Shown here: piece by piece, positions 19,885 through 28,990 of the stretch
Layout: the number at the start of each line of letters is the position of its first letter
Numbering within the stretch: the stretch's first letter is position 1
Program-made: the position numbers and the translations under genes
Notes under the pieces: generated by a model
Told to the model about the DNA's origin: nothing
The model's database searches: none
What the model saw: only the letters and a program-made list of their open reading frames with translations
Origin: Clostridium cibarium
GTDB taxonomy: Bacteria > Bacillota > Clostridia > Clostridiales > Clostridiaceae
Direction: 5' to 3'
Length of the DNA: 64,000 nucleotides
NCBI RefSeq assembly: GCF_014836335.1
Contig: NZ_JACSRA010000016.1
Coordinates: 1 to 64,000, forward strand

Positions 19885-22389
19885 TTATTTTAATTTTATT
19901 CTTATTACAGACACTGAATTTTTATCAGCGTTATAATCAAAATTATTTGAAATGTAGGATAATTTTTTAGTCTTTATAGATATATTTTCAGGATTTTCAA
20001 ATGAGTTAGTAGCACTTGTATTTTCACCAGTTATATATTCTACACTAGCTTTTGAAGAAATATTTTGACTTCCACTTATATTAATTTTGATTTTCTTGTC
20101 TTTATCTGCTACATTCACAACCTTAACTATTAAGTCATTTGAACTTGAATCGTAGCTAGTAGACGTGTATACGTCAGTACCTCTTCCTTCTTGAGTAAAT
20201 TCATTAGTCAATTGTCCATTAACATAACAGCTTACTTTATTTCCATTAATAACTACCTTTATTTTATAATTTTCTCCAGTATTTATAGTTGCATATTTGG
20301 CATCAGCTTCACTTACAGTTGATTTTGATCCATTTACTATCTTTTCTACAGCAGTTTTAGTATTATTCCATCCACCCAAGTTATACCAATAGTAGTTTGA
20401 AGAGTCTTCTGCTCCAAATCCAACCAAGAAACCTTCTTTACCACCTAGTTTTTTTGCATCTACTTCAAAAGTATAATTGCTCCAGTTATTACTATTAGTT
20501 ATTACCTTGCAATTATCAGCTATTTGATCTAATTCTAATTTTCCATCTTTGAGAGACCAATTTCCACTTACTTTATTCCATTTGCCATTATCGATGTCAA
20601 AGTTATCACTAAATATCTCTTCTCCAGTATTATTATTTGTTACTTTTACATTATCGTATTGAACTTGTGTTGACCATCCACCAAGGAGTATTCCTCCTTT
20701 AATATCATTATTTTTTGGTATAGTTGGTTTTATAAGATCTCCTTTAAGAATTTGAGTTCCTAAATTAGTACTAAATAATTTTTGTACATAATAATTTGGT
20801 GTAGCATAGTTTGTACTACCATTAAACCAAATCATATTAGGAGACCATTGATAATCATCTGATTTTGCAAATAATGGTGCATAAGATGCCATTTTTACTA
20901 TATCTGAATTTCGTTCAAGGCCTGTTAAATAAGCACCTTCAGCAAGTGCAGATCTTAAAGTGTTACTTTGGGAAGCGTATTCACCAAGGAATACTTTTTG
21001 GTTATTTCGATCATATTTATCATATCTATTAGTATTATTCAAAAACCAATCAGGATCCATATAATAATGTTCATCTACTACAGTGTTAGGTACTTTTGCC
21101 TTTATCCAATTCCAATTATCATCAAATAATGAACCAGATGATGAAGGACCGGCCGAGGATATTAATGTTATGCCTGGACATTTTTTATTTAGTACCTTTT
21201 GAAATTCTTCAAATCTTTTATGATATTCATTTCCCCATTGTTCATTACCTATAGCCAAATATTTTAAGTTAAAAGGTTTCCTGTGACCCGCTTCAACTCT
21301 CTTTTTACCCCAAGTGGTTGTTTCATCTCCATTAGCGTATTCAACTAAGTCAACAGCATTTTGTATAAATGAATTAAGATCGCCACCTATATCTCCCATG
21401 TAATTAGGAACTCCATTAACACCTCTAGCCTGACATGTCATACCACAGTTTAGAACTGGAACGGGAATAGTATTAATGTCTTCACATAATTGGAAATACT
21501 CAAAAAAACCAAGACCAAATGATTGATTATATCCCCATATATTAGGGATTTCTTTTCTTTCTTCTACATTCCCAATAGTATTTTTCCAATTATACATTTC
21601 CTCTTTTTTATTACCCTCAATAACACATCCACCTGGGAATCGTAAAAATTTAGGCTTTAAATCTTTAAGTCTTTGAACTAAATCTTTCCTTAAGCCATAT
21701 TTCTTATTTTTCCAAGTATCTTGTGGAAATAGAGAAACCATATCTAAATCTATTTTGCTTTCATCCCTTATTGAAACTGTAAACTTAGCATTAGAAGTGC
21801 TTTTTTTGGCTCTTAAATGACCTTCAAATTTAGTCCACTTATTATTTATTTTGTTAATTTTTTTGCTTTCGGAAATGATATTTCCATTTTCGTCTTCTAT
21901 TTGAACAGTTAATGATTTACCATTTTCAACATTACGAGCCCAAAAGGAAAAATCATATTTATCTCCATCTTTAACAGTTATGCCTTTATAACCATCATTG
22001 GATATTTTTAAGTTATCACCATCAGTTGTAGAAATTAATTCTATATAACTTGGATTATTGCTATTTAAAGGATTGTCTTTGCATACTTTAGCAGATGAAT
22101 TGTTTGAACCTTGTTGTTCAATTTGCCAAGAATCTAAGGGGTTTTTAAACTCAAAGGAACGATTTTCTATAAGTTCTGCATATAATCCTCCGTCTGCACC
22201 GTGATTTATGTCCTCAAAAAATAATCCAGTTAACATATCACTTTCATTGAATAATTTTTCATCAGTATTTACATTTAAGATATATGCATCATTAGTTTCA
22301 GTATCTTTTGCTGATACACTTGTGTATCCAGAAGCACTACTAGATGTGAAGATAATTGTAATAAAAATTGTAATAAATTTATGTTTCAT
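19885..22389 (-). CDS. Secreted alpha-L-arabinofuranosidase, GH51, with extra beta-sandwich domains
   Basis: The 834-residue exoenzyme releases arabinose from arabinan or arabinoxylan. It begins with a signal peptide (MKHKFITIFITIIFTSSSAS). The GH51 barrel is split as in the plant/fungal-like subgroup: LFFEDINHGADGGLYAELIE, then a CBM4-like sandwich (about 75-210, SFWARNVENGKSLTVQI), then KFLRFPGGC. The acid/base Glu is in GNEQWGNEY near residue 384 and the nucleophile in FLGEYAS near 468. A second lectin-like sandwich is inserted near 570-720 (SGNWSLKDGKLELDQ..NNWSNYTFEVDAKK). The start follows GGGGGAG. Two AraR-like operators lie upstream. Most bacterial GH51 enzymes are shorter (about 500) and cytoplasmic, so the secreted form is notable. 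Confidence 0.9.
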   Translation of the reverse strand: MKHKFITIFITIIFTSSSASGYTSVSAKDTETNDAYILNVNTDEKLFNESDMLTGLFFEDINHGADGGLYAELIENRSFEFKNPLDSWQIEQQGSNNSSAKVCKDNPLNSNNPSYIELISTTDGDNLKISNDGYKGITVKDGDKYDFSFWARNVENGKSLTVQIEDENGNIISESKKINKINNKWTKFEGHLRAKKSTSNAKFTVSIRDESKIDLDMVSLFPQDTWKNKKYGLRKDLVQRLKDLKPKFLRFPGGCVIEGNKKEEMYNWKNTIGNVEERKEIPNIWGYNQSFGLGFFEYFQLCEDINTIPVPVLNCGMTCQARGVNGVPNYMGDIGGDLNSFIQNAVDLVEYANGDETTTWGKKRVEAGHRKPFNLKYLAIGNEQWGNEYHKRFEEFQKVLNKKCPGITLISSAGPSSSGSLFDDNWNWIKAKVPNTVVDEHYYMDPDWFLNNTNRYDKYDRNNQKVFLGEYASQSNTLRSALAEGAYLTGLERNSDIVKMASYAPLFAKSDDYQWSPNMIWFNGSTNYATPNYYVQKLFSTNLGTQILKGDLIKPTIPKNNDIKGGILLGGWSTQVQYDNVKVTNNNTGEEIFSDNFDIDNGKWNKVSGNWSLKDGKLELDQIADNCKVITNSNNWSNYTFEVDAKKLGGKEGFLVGFGAEDSSNYYWYNLGGWNNTKTAVEKIVNGSKSTVSEADAKYATINTGENYKIKVVINGNKVSCYVNGQLTNEFTQEGRGTDVYTSTSYDSSSNDLIVKVVNVADKDKKIKINISGSQNISSKASVEYITGENTSATNSFENPENISIKTKKLSYISNNFDYNADKNSVSVIRIKLK

Positions 22390-22511
22390 AATTCTCCCCC
22401 TAACTATAGTATCTTTGTATGCGGAATTTTATTTTTGTTATTTATTTTTAAATCTTAAAGTTATCTTTTTTACCTCCTTTGTTACAATTTTAAAAAATAA
22501 AAATCCTACAT

Positions 22512-22527
22512 ATTCATACTTACAAAT
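22512..22527. promoter_or_regulatory. Second AraR-like operator
   Basis: ATTCATACTTACAAAT matches the Bacillus AraR operator pattern ATTTGTACGTACAAAT at 13 of 16 positions. It lies 122 bases upstream of the GH51 ATG and 109 bases from the stronger site. Confidence 0.5.
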
Positions 22528-22620
22528 TTTGGAACATACAACGACATTCTATACCTTTTATTTGTAAAAGTAAACAGGTTTTCACCAGTTTGTAATTATG
22601 ATTTTGAAATAAAACTATTT

Positions 22621-22636
22621 ATTTATACGTACAAAT
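22621..22636. promoter_or_regulatory. AraR-like operator
   Basis: ATTTATACGTACAAAT matches the AraR operator pattern ATTTGTACGTACAAAT at 15 of 16 positions. AraR is the arabinose-responsive GntR/LacI-type repressor of Firmicutes; its known targets include arabinofuranosidase genes. The site is between the GH51 gene and the divergent gene at 22803. Confidence 0.7.
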
Positions 22637-22802
22637 CGTATACTGGATATACCAATGATGAGGCTGTTGTGCTTAAATTTACCTGTATTTTAGTATATAA
22701 GTTTATTTTATATAAAATTAAGGTTATATTAAAAGAGAATATAAATTTACTATAATTATTTACAAAATGTAATAAACTATAAGGATAAGGGAGGCGATAG
22801 AT

Positions 22803-23801
22803 ATGAACAATTTAGAGAAGAAAACTAAAAGATTTGAAACAGTATTAACTTTAGCTCTAAAAATACCAGGCATTAGAGTGAATAGAAAGGATTTTTTAGA
22901 AAAAGAGTTAAACGGTTATATTTCTCAGGAAAGAATAAATAAAGCTATTAAGCTTAATACAATAGAGGCTAGCATTAATTTAAAAGTATTAAATAAAATA
23001 GCTGATAATGTAATTAATAAAAGAACAAATCAAACCGCAGGAGCCTCTTTTATAGCAGGATTACCAGGTGGGTTTGGTATTACGGCAGCTATTCCAGCAG
23101 ATGTTTTACAGTACTTTGGAGTAGCACTTAAAATAGCACAAGAATTGGCATACTTGTATGGTTTTGAAGATCTGTGGAAAGATAATAATATTGATGATGA
23201 AAAAGTTAAAAATGAGCTAATACTTTTTCTAGGAGCTATGTTTGGGGTTGGTGGTGCAACTACTGCTGTAAGGTTGATTTCAAATAGTATGGCAAAGCAA
23301 GTATTTAGAAAATTGCAAGAAAAGGCATTAGCTAAAACTATTTATTATTCTATAATAAAGAAGATAAGTATTGCAATAGGTATAACTATGACAAAGGACA
23401 CATTTGCTAAAGGAGTATCAAAAGCAATTCCTATTTTAGGAGGCATAATATCTGGTGGAGTAACATATATGTCTATGAAACCAATGGGAAAGCGACTTAA
23501 AGATGTATTATCAAGTTCCTTTGGTGAAAAATATACAATAGAGAATTTAGAAAGAGATATTATTGAATTGGAAAAAGAAACTGGTGAAGTTATAGAAAAA
23601 AAGTATAAAGATGAAATAAAAGAATTAGCTATTGAAGAAGAGGGGGTGGGAAAAGATGGAAATATACATAGTGCAAGAAATTTTGATTTAGCAGATGAAC
23701 TCTTCAAATTAAAGAATGTGTTTGATGAAGGAATAGTAACTGAAGAGGAATTTGAAGAGATAAAGAGAAATATTATTCATAGAAGTATGAAAGAAAATTA
23801 A
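22803..23801 (+). CDS. Unknown protein with glycine-rich hydrophobic core and SHOCT-like tail
   Basis: The 332-residue protein is not assigned to a pathway. The middle part is hydrophobic and Gly/Ala-rich (GASFIAGLPGGFGITAAIP.., LFLGAMFGVGGATTAV, AIPILGGIISGGVTYMSM), like EcsC-type or other membrane-associated proteins, with two or three helices that could enter the membrane. The last 30 residues (ADELFKLKNVFDEGIVTEEE) are a short C-terminal SHOCT-like domain, often found at the ends of bacterial proteins that multimerise. There is no signal peptide. GGGAGGCG precedes the ATG. It is divergent from the GH51 gene and shares its upstream region, including the AraR-like sites, but nothing in the protein points to sugar use. 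Confidence 0.7.
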   Translation: MNNLEKKTKRFETVLTLALKIPGIRVNRKDFLEKELNGYISQERINKAIKLNTIEASINLKVLNKIADNVINKRTNQTAGASFIAGLPGGFGITAAIPADVLQYFGVALKIAQELAYLYGFEDLWKDNNIDDEKVKNELILFLGAMFGVGGATTAVRLISNSMAKQVFRKLQEKALAKTIYYSIIKKISIAIGITMTKDTFAKGVSKAIPILGGIISGGVTYMSMKPMGKRLKDVLSSSFGEKYTIENLERDIIELEKETGEVIEKKYKDEIKELAIEEEGVGKDGNIHSARNFDLADELFKLKNVFDEGIVTEEEFEEIKRNIIHRSMKEN

Positions 23802-23824
23802 TAACACTTCATACTATATTTTTA

Positions 23825-23865
23825 AACTGTTATTACACTACTTGGTCTTGTAATAACAGTTCTTT
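23825..23865. terminator. Bidirectional terminator between convergent genes
   Basis: AACTGTTATTAC and GTAATAACAGTT pair perfectly; T residues follow on the plus side and A residues precede, so it can serve both strands. The stop codon of the minus-strand gene lies inside the stem. Confidence 0.8.
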
Positions 23866-24411
23866 TATTATTTCATGGATTTCATACCAATTGCAAACGC
23901 GGATGATATTTTTATTTATAGGTTTTCTATTATAGTTTGTGTCAATTAGCAGCACTTTAAAACCTGCATTTGAAAGTTCCATTGCGTTATCATAGCTATC
24001 TTCAATAAATATATGGCAGTTTAAATTCTTTGCAGTATCAACTTTATAAGAATTACCTAACACAAATAAATCGTCATAAGGAATTTTATTTTTTATTAAA
24101 TATCTAATGGTAAGTAGAGTGAGACTTTTATCTCTTGCTGTGACAAAATAGATATTATTATCTAAGTTAAGTTTGGTTATAACTGATTTAGCATCATTTC
24201 TAAGTTTCTCAGTTGAATGTAAATTGAATTTATACTTTTCATAAAATTGGGAGTATTCCTCTTCCGTAACACCAACTACCTTGTGTATACAATATTCAGT
24301 TGCCTGCTCTTTAGTAATATTAGTATTAAAATATTCATTACAAAGATCAAGCCAGTAGTAAGCATCTGTTATGGTTCCATCAATATCAATACAAATGTTT
24401 AAGTTCTTCAT
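23833..24411 (-). CDS. HAD-family 5'-nucleotidase-like phosphatase (NT5C type)
   Basis: A 192-residue cytoplasmic HAD phosphatase. Motif I is ICIDIDGTITDAYYW at the N-terminus (nucleophile and acid Asp), motif II is the Thr in YFVTARD near residue 95, the motif III Lys is in the VLGNSYKVDTAK block and motif IV is IFIEDSYDNAMEL near 135. This layout fits the 5'(3')-deoxyribonucleotidase (NT5C) family, small proteins that remove phosphate from nucleotides. The ribosome site AGAGAGGTG precedes the ATG. It is a single gene, tail to tail with the SHOCT-tailed gene. The substrate is inferred only from the family. Confidence 0.8.
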   Translation of the reverse strand: MKNLNICIDIDGTITDAYYWLDLCNEYFNTNITKEQATEYCIHKVVGVTEEEYSQFYEKYKFNLHSTEKLRNDAKSVITKLNLDNNIYFVTARDKSLTLLTIRYLIKNKIPYDDLFVLGNSYKVDTAKNLNCHIFIEDSYDNAMELSNAGFKVLLIDTNYNRKPINKNIIRVCNWYEIHEIIKELLLQDQVV

Positions 24412-24796
24412 TCATTTTCACCTCTCTTTTATTATCATAGTATCATTTATAAGTTAAAAATAAATTAAGCAATGATTATATTTTGTAGACATTTTTCTAT
24501 GAATTTATTGTTTTGTGGATTATAGAGTATTTAGATAGTAACTTGATAGATGAATACAATGCTATATATAAGGGTTAAATAAGATTTAAGAAAATTTTAC
24601 CTAAAAGGAATAAAATTGTATAAAAGAATGAAAAATGCAGTTGTATTTTGTATAAGTTAACAATATAAAACAAAATATAAAAGAGTTACACTATATTGGA
24701 AGATGAAAATCAAGGAATAAAAAATAGAAAACTATAATAATTTATTTGGCTAGAATTTCTTACTTGTATTAATAAGTTTTGAAGTGGAGGATAAAA
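24412..24796. other. Promoter region of the six-gene operon
   Basis: This is 385 bases of AT-rich DNA with no gene. An 8-base inverted repeat (TATTTTGT..ACAAAATA, about 24650-24680) surrounding GTTAAC may be regulatory. The ribosome site TGGAGG precedes the first ATG at 24797. Confidence 0.45.
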
Positions 24797-25813
24797 ATGA
24801 AAGGATTAGTTTTTGACAAAAATCGAGAAATTATAGTAAAGGATAGGAATGAACCACAAATATGTTCTGAATGTGAAGTGAAAATTGAAATAAAATATTC
24901 AGGAATATGTGGTACGGATTTACAAGTGTTAAAAGGAAATTTAAACTGTATACCGGATATTATTCGAGGTCATGAAGCAGTAGGTGTAGTAAAAGAAGTT
25001 GGTTCTAAGGTAAAAACTGTGAAAGTTAATGATAGGGTAGTTATAGATCCTAATCAATATTGTGGTAAATGCTTTTATTGTAGAAATGGTGAAAGTAATT
25101 TTTGTATAGGTGATGATGGCAGATTGGCTGTTGCTGGAATGACTAAAGATGGATTATTTGCAAAATACTTTGTTTGTGATGAAACTTTTGTCTATAAAAT
25201 ACCAGATGATTTAAGTTATGAAGCAGCGGTATTAGTTGAGCCGTTAGCTTGTGTATTGCATAATATTAAAGCTGCAAACATACAACCAGAGGATGCTGTA
25301 CTTATAATAGGGGCTGGACCAATGGGAGCACTTTCCCAAATAGTTTGCGAAAAGATAGCAAGATTAACAGTAAGCATTGAAAAAAATGATTTTAGAAAAA
25401 AACTTTCTGAAGAAATAGTTCATTATGCATATTATCCAGGGGAATTAACAGAAGAGAAATTAAGAAAAATAAATATGAATAGAAAATTTGATGTAATCAT
25501 TGATGCTGTAGGAAATCAAATGAATATATGCGAAGCTATGATAGAAAGAGGAGGAAGAATTGTTATTCTAGGAATTGATTCTACTTATAACTTCAAGTTT
25601 AATCCTGCTAATTATCAAGATAAGGCAATAAAAATAATAGGAGCTGGTGAATATAATTTATTGTTTCCAAAGGCTATAAAATGTGCAACTATGTTAGATG
25701 GTTTAGAGAAATTGGTGACCAAAATATGTCCTATAGATGAAGGAAAAGAAGCTTTTGATGAGTTATTATCTGGAGAAATGGAAACCATGAAAACAGTTTT
25801 TAAATTTGAATAA
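24797..25813 (+). CDS. Zinc-dependent medium-chain alcohol/polyol dehydrogenase
   Basis: A 338-residue NAD(P)-dependent dehydrogenase of the sorbitol/threonine dehydrogenase type. The catalytic zinc ligands are in SGICGTDLQVLKG and IIRGHEAVG; the structural zinc site is the four-cysteine loop DPNQYCGKCFYCRNGESNFC; the nucleotide-binding loop is IGAGPMGALSQ near residue 170. The ATG at 24797 is chosen, since GTGGAGG lies eight bases before it; an upstream TTG at 24779 overlaps that site. It is the first of six co-directional genes. The next gene starts 34 bases on. In this setting a sugar alcohol or cyclitol is the likely substrate, but none of the neighbours names it. Confidence 0.88.
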   Translation: MKGLVFDKNREIIVKDRNEPQICSECEVKIEIKYSGICGTDLQVLKGNLNCIPDIIRGHEAVGVVKEVGSKVKTVKVNDRVVIDPNQYCGKCFYCRNGESNFCIGDDGRLAVAGMTKDGLFAKYFVCDETFVYKIPDDLSYEAAVLVEPLACVLHNIKAANIQPEDAVLIIGAGPMGALSQIVCEKIARLTVSIEKNDFRKKLSEEIVHYAYYPGELTEEKLRKINMNRKFDVIIDAVGNQMNICEAMIERGGRIVILGIDSTYNFKFNPANYQDKAIKIIGAGEYNLLFPKAIKCATMLDGLEKLVTKICPIDEGKEAFDELLSGEMETMKTVFKFE

Positions 25814-25847
25814 AAGAAATTAAAATTGTATATAGAGAGTGATTAAT

Positions 25848-27794
25848 ATGATAGAAGTAAGTAATTTAAATAAAATAGAAAAATTTATAGAAAGACAAAA
25901 GGAAAAGAAAAAATATTTAATATGGATGCCCAAAGTTTGGAATACTATATGTTTTGAGAATATAGTATCAGCAAAGGAAAATGAGATTGAAGTAGATGCA
26001 TATGAATATATTTTTAAGTTAATAAAATTCTTAAAATCAACAAACTATGAAATGCCAAAAAGTAATGATTTTGATAATAGTTCAATATATTGTTCTTTAG
26101 TTAGATATTCAACTGCTTGGGACTATAACCATGACGGTAAATTAGAAATGGGAACGTTTCTAAAATTAATTATATTATTACCTATGCTAAAAAATATAGG
26201 AATAGATATTTTATATTTATTACCTATAACAGAATATAGTGAATTATATAAAAAAGGAGATATAGGAGGCCCTTTTGTAGTAAAAAATTATTTTAAATTA
26301 GATGAGAATTTACATGATGAATTGTTAGATGAGATAGATGATTTCTCGTTAAACAATGAATTTGCTACATTAGTTGAAGCCTGTCATCTTTTAGGAATAA
26401 GAGTAGTGATAGATTTTGTGCCAAGAGTTACGGCGCGGGATAGTGACATAATAAAGGAGCATCCAGATTGGGTATATTGGATTAAAAAAGAATATGAAGA
26501 TGGTTTTCAAACTCCAAAGATACCTGAACTAGGATTTTTTGAAGAATGTACATATGATAACTTAGAAATAATATATAAGTCTAAAGAGACAAAACAGCAT
26601 TTAAGAAAGTTTTCTCAGTCACCAGATATATTAAATCCAAGTTTATGGAAAAAGTTAAAGGAGAGGTCAGAAGAAACGGGGGAAAATTTGTTGTTATTAG
26701 TTGAAAAAGAAATGAAAATAACAACTCCACCTGCACATTCAGATTGGGTTAATGATGTACAACCTATTTGGACAGATATTACTTTTTTGAAGATATTTAT
26801 GGATGTGTACCCTGAAGTTCAAAATTATTTGAATAATGATCAAGCGCCTTATGTTATGTTTGACACAATAAAGGCTAATAAATTTCAAGGAAGAGAACCT
26901 AATTATGGATTGTGGCAGCATTTTGAGGATGTTTTGAGGTACTACATTAGAGAATATGACATAGACGGAATAAGAGTAGATATAGGACATACTTTACCAC
27001 AAAGGTTATTAAATCATTTATTCGATGTTGTGAAAGAATTAAAATCAAATTCAATATTTATGAGTGAAGATTTATTTAATAAAAATCATGAATCAGCCTA
27101 TGAAAGCGGTTATAACATAATGCTAGGAAGTGAATGGCTAGAAATGTCTAGAATAAATAAAGAGAACTTGACCAATTTTTTGGCAGAGCTACAAGGGTTA
27201 AAGATTAGTATTTTTGGTTGTGCTGAAACTGCTGATACTCCTAGAATAACAACTAGAGACGGTGGAATTCAACTAGCTCGTTCAATTGCGGTGTTTAATA
27301 GATTCTTACCTAATGCAGTTCCTTTTATAACAACAGGTGGAGAAGTAAATGAAGATGAACCTATAAATTGTGGACTTGCAGATAATACAAATGGAGCTGA
27401 AATACCTAGAGCGTTTTTTAACAAAATGAAGATAAAATGGACTAACAAAAATGCTCAGTCAATGATTGATTTATTAAAGAATTTGAAAAAGTGTAAAAGT
27501 AAATATTTAAATATGTTAAATACTAAACATTTTGAAATTTTAGATTCTCCAAATGAAGTAATTATATATGCTTACAAATTTAAGGGGAGAGCTTTAGTAT
27601 TAGTGTTTAACTTAAATATGAATGAAGAAAAAGAGATAAATATAAATAAAGCAATTAATTTTACAACAAATCCTATAATTGTTATAAATAGCGTGGAAAA
27701 TGATGAAAGGAAAATATTAAATAAAGAAACTGATAAGCTTAAAAATGGACAAGCTATTGTTTTAGTTTCTGATTATTTAATAAGTAAGGAATAA
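25848..27794 (+). CDS. Cytoplasmic GH13 (alpha-amylase family) protein with altered region IV
   Basis: A 648-residue TIM-barrel GH13 protein without signal peptide, nearest in feel to the maltosyltransferase/GlgE-like branch. Region I is VVIDFVPR near residue 185, region II YDIDGIRVDIGH near 370 with the nucleophile Asp, region III SIFMSEDLF near 400 with the acid Glu. Region IV reads GCAETADTPRI, where related enzymes have NHD: the Asp stays but the His that steadies the transition state is replaced by Ala. A long insertion (about 210-330, PPAHSDWVNDVQPIW) and a C-terminal sandwich follow. Activity may thus be changed or lost. ATG 25848 is preferred over GTG 25839 on spacing. The next gene starts four bases after its stop codon. 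Confidence 0.82.
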   Translation: MIEVSNLNKIEKFIERQKEKKKYLIWMPKVWNTICFENIVSAKENEIEVDAYEYIFKLIKFLKSTNYEMPKSNDFDNSSIYCSLVRYSTAWDYNHDGKLEMGTFLKLIILLPMLKNIGIDILYLLPITEYSELYKKGDIGGPFVVKNYFKLDENLHDELLDEIDDFSLNNEFATLVEACHLLGIRVVIDFVPRVTARDSDIIKEHPDWVYWIKKEYEDGFQTPKIPELGFFEECTYDNLEIIYKSKETKQHLRKFSQSPDILNPSLWKKLKERSEETGENLLLLVEKEMKITTPPAHSDWVNDVQPIWTDITFLKIFMDVYPEVQNYLNNDQAPYVMFDTIKANKFQGREPNYGLWQHFEDVLRYYIREYDIDGIRVDIGHTLPQRLLNHLFDVVKELKSNSIFMSEDLFNKNHESAYESGYNIMLGSEWLEMSRINKENLTNFLAELQGLKISIFGCAETADTPRITTRDGGIQLARSIAVFNRFLPNAVPFITTGGEVNEDEPINCGLADNTNGAEIPRAFFNKMKIKWTNKNAQSMIDLLKNLKKCKSKYLNMLNTKHFEILDSPNEVIIYAYKFKGRALVLVFNLNMNEEKEININKAINFTTNPIIVINSVENDERKILNKETDKLKNGQAIVLVSDYLISKE

Positions 27795-27798
27795 AGTG

Positions 27799-28947
27799 AT
27801 GAGCGTAGAAAATAAGAAAAAAATAGTAATATGGCACGAATACGATGGAAAAGCAGATACGATATTAGGCTTTCTCGAAGAGATAGCTAAAGAAATAAGT
27901 GAAAAAATAAATGTAGATTTTATATTTAAAATGATGAATATGGTTGAGTATAAAGAAAAGCTTAGTAATATTTATAGAACGCAAAATGGTCCACATATGG
28001 CTTTAATCCCATCAGATTTGATAGCATTTGCTGAACGTGGATTATTTTCTGAGGTGCCAGAATCAATATTTGATGGATATGCTGATAAGAAGATATACAA
28101 GACAATGAGTTACAAGGGAAAACAATATGGTGTGCCCCTATTAGGTGGAAACAATGCTGTTATTTATTATAACAAGGAAATATTAAAGAATGTTCCAAGA
28201 GATTTTCAAGAATTGAGAAAGATGAAGGTTGAATTTCAAAAGAAAGGTATTACTCCAATGGCTGTTGATATGGAAATACCTTTTTGGTTTATACCATTCT
28301 TTTCAGCATTTGATGGTTGGCCAATAAAGGATGAAAATTTAAAATTAGATTTTGATGCTTTAAAGAAAACATTTGAGTTTTTAAGAGAGTTAATGCAAGA
28401 AGGGATAATTGTACATTATAGTTCCATTGATCCTGTGACTAATACAGATTCTACGAAGTCAATGATAGGCAATTTTATAGATGGGAAAATAGCCTGCATG
28501 ATGAATGGAGAATGGATATGCGATTACTTAATACGTTCATCCTGCAAAGAAAAATTAGGTGTGTGCTTAATCCCCAATATAAAAGGAAAACAGGCTAAAG
28601 TAACTACGTCTACTGCAGGAGTAGTATTCCCTTGTAATTCGTTAGAATCTCAGTATAAGGAACCTATAATGGAATTTGTTAAGTATATGATGAGTGAAGA
28701 GTGTCAATTAAGATTATTTAAGGAGATTAATAGAATACCTGTTAACAAGAAGGTTGTTGAAGAAGTTAAGCGAAGTGGATCAGAAGTTATAAAAGGTATT
28801 TTAAATCAACTTAATTTTAGTGAGACAATCCCGGTGGATTTAAAAATGAAGAGTATTTGGGATGACATAGAACTTGGAATTAAGATGTTAAAAGATGAAT
28901 CAAATTCAATTGAGGATATAGTAAAAGTTGTCTTACATGAAAATTAG
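27799..28947 (+). CDS. MalE-like solute-binding protein without a signal peptide
   Basis: A 382-residue extracellular-type sugar-binding fold (SBP_bac_1), with HMALIPSDLIAFAERGLF, KGKQYGVPLLGGNNAVIYYN and the C-terminal helix block FVKYMMSEECQLRLFKE. Such proteins are normally exported lipoproteins that hand sugars to an ABC permease. Here the chain starts MSVENKKKIVIWHEYDGKAD, directly in the first beta strand, with no hydrophobic leader or lipobox, and no permease gene is in the window. It is therefore expected to stay in the cytoplasm. AAGGA lies seven bases before ATG 27799, only four bases after the GH13 stop, so the two are translationally coupled. A cytosolic glycan carrier or sensor working with the GH13 protein is a reasonable guess. 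Confidence 0.8.
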   Translation: MSVENKKKIVIWHEYDGKADTILGFLEEIAKEISEKINVDFIFKMMNMVEYKEKLSNIYRTQNGPHMALIPSDLIAFAERGLFSEVPESIFDGYADKKIYKTMSYKGKQYGVPLLGGNNAVIYYNKEILKNVPRDFQELRKMKVEFQKKGITPMAVDMEIPFWFIPFFSAFDGWPIKDENLKLDFDALKKTFEFLRELMQEGIIVHYSSIDPVTNTDSTKSMIGNFIDGKIACMMNGEWICDYLIRSSCKEKLGVCLIPNIKGKQAKVTTSTAGVVFPCNSLESQYKEPIMEFVKYMMSEECQLRLFKEINRIPVNKKVVEEVKRSGSEVIKGILNQLNFSETIPVDLKMKSIWDDIELGIKMLKDESNSIEDIVKVVLHEN

Positions 28948-28990
28948 GGATATGCCTAAAGCAAAATAGCAATAAGGAGGATTTGTGAAT

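Larger units (their letters stand above)
22390..22802. other. Divergent promoter region with AraR-like operators
   Basis: This is 413 bases between the GH51 gene (minus) and the SHOCT-tailed gene (plus). Two AraR-like sites are at 22512-22527 and 22621-22636. A perfect AAAGGAGGTA ribosome-type motif on the minus strand (22471-22480) is not followed by a start codon at a useful distance. No other gene was seen. Confidence 0.55.

Noticed and set aside
22208..22567. Plus-strand frame of 119 codons over the GH51 start
   Set aside because: It is antisense to the GH51 signal peptide and leader, with no ribosome site and no family features.
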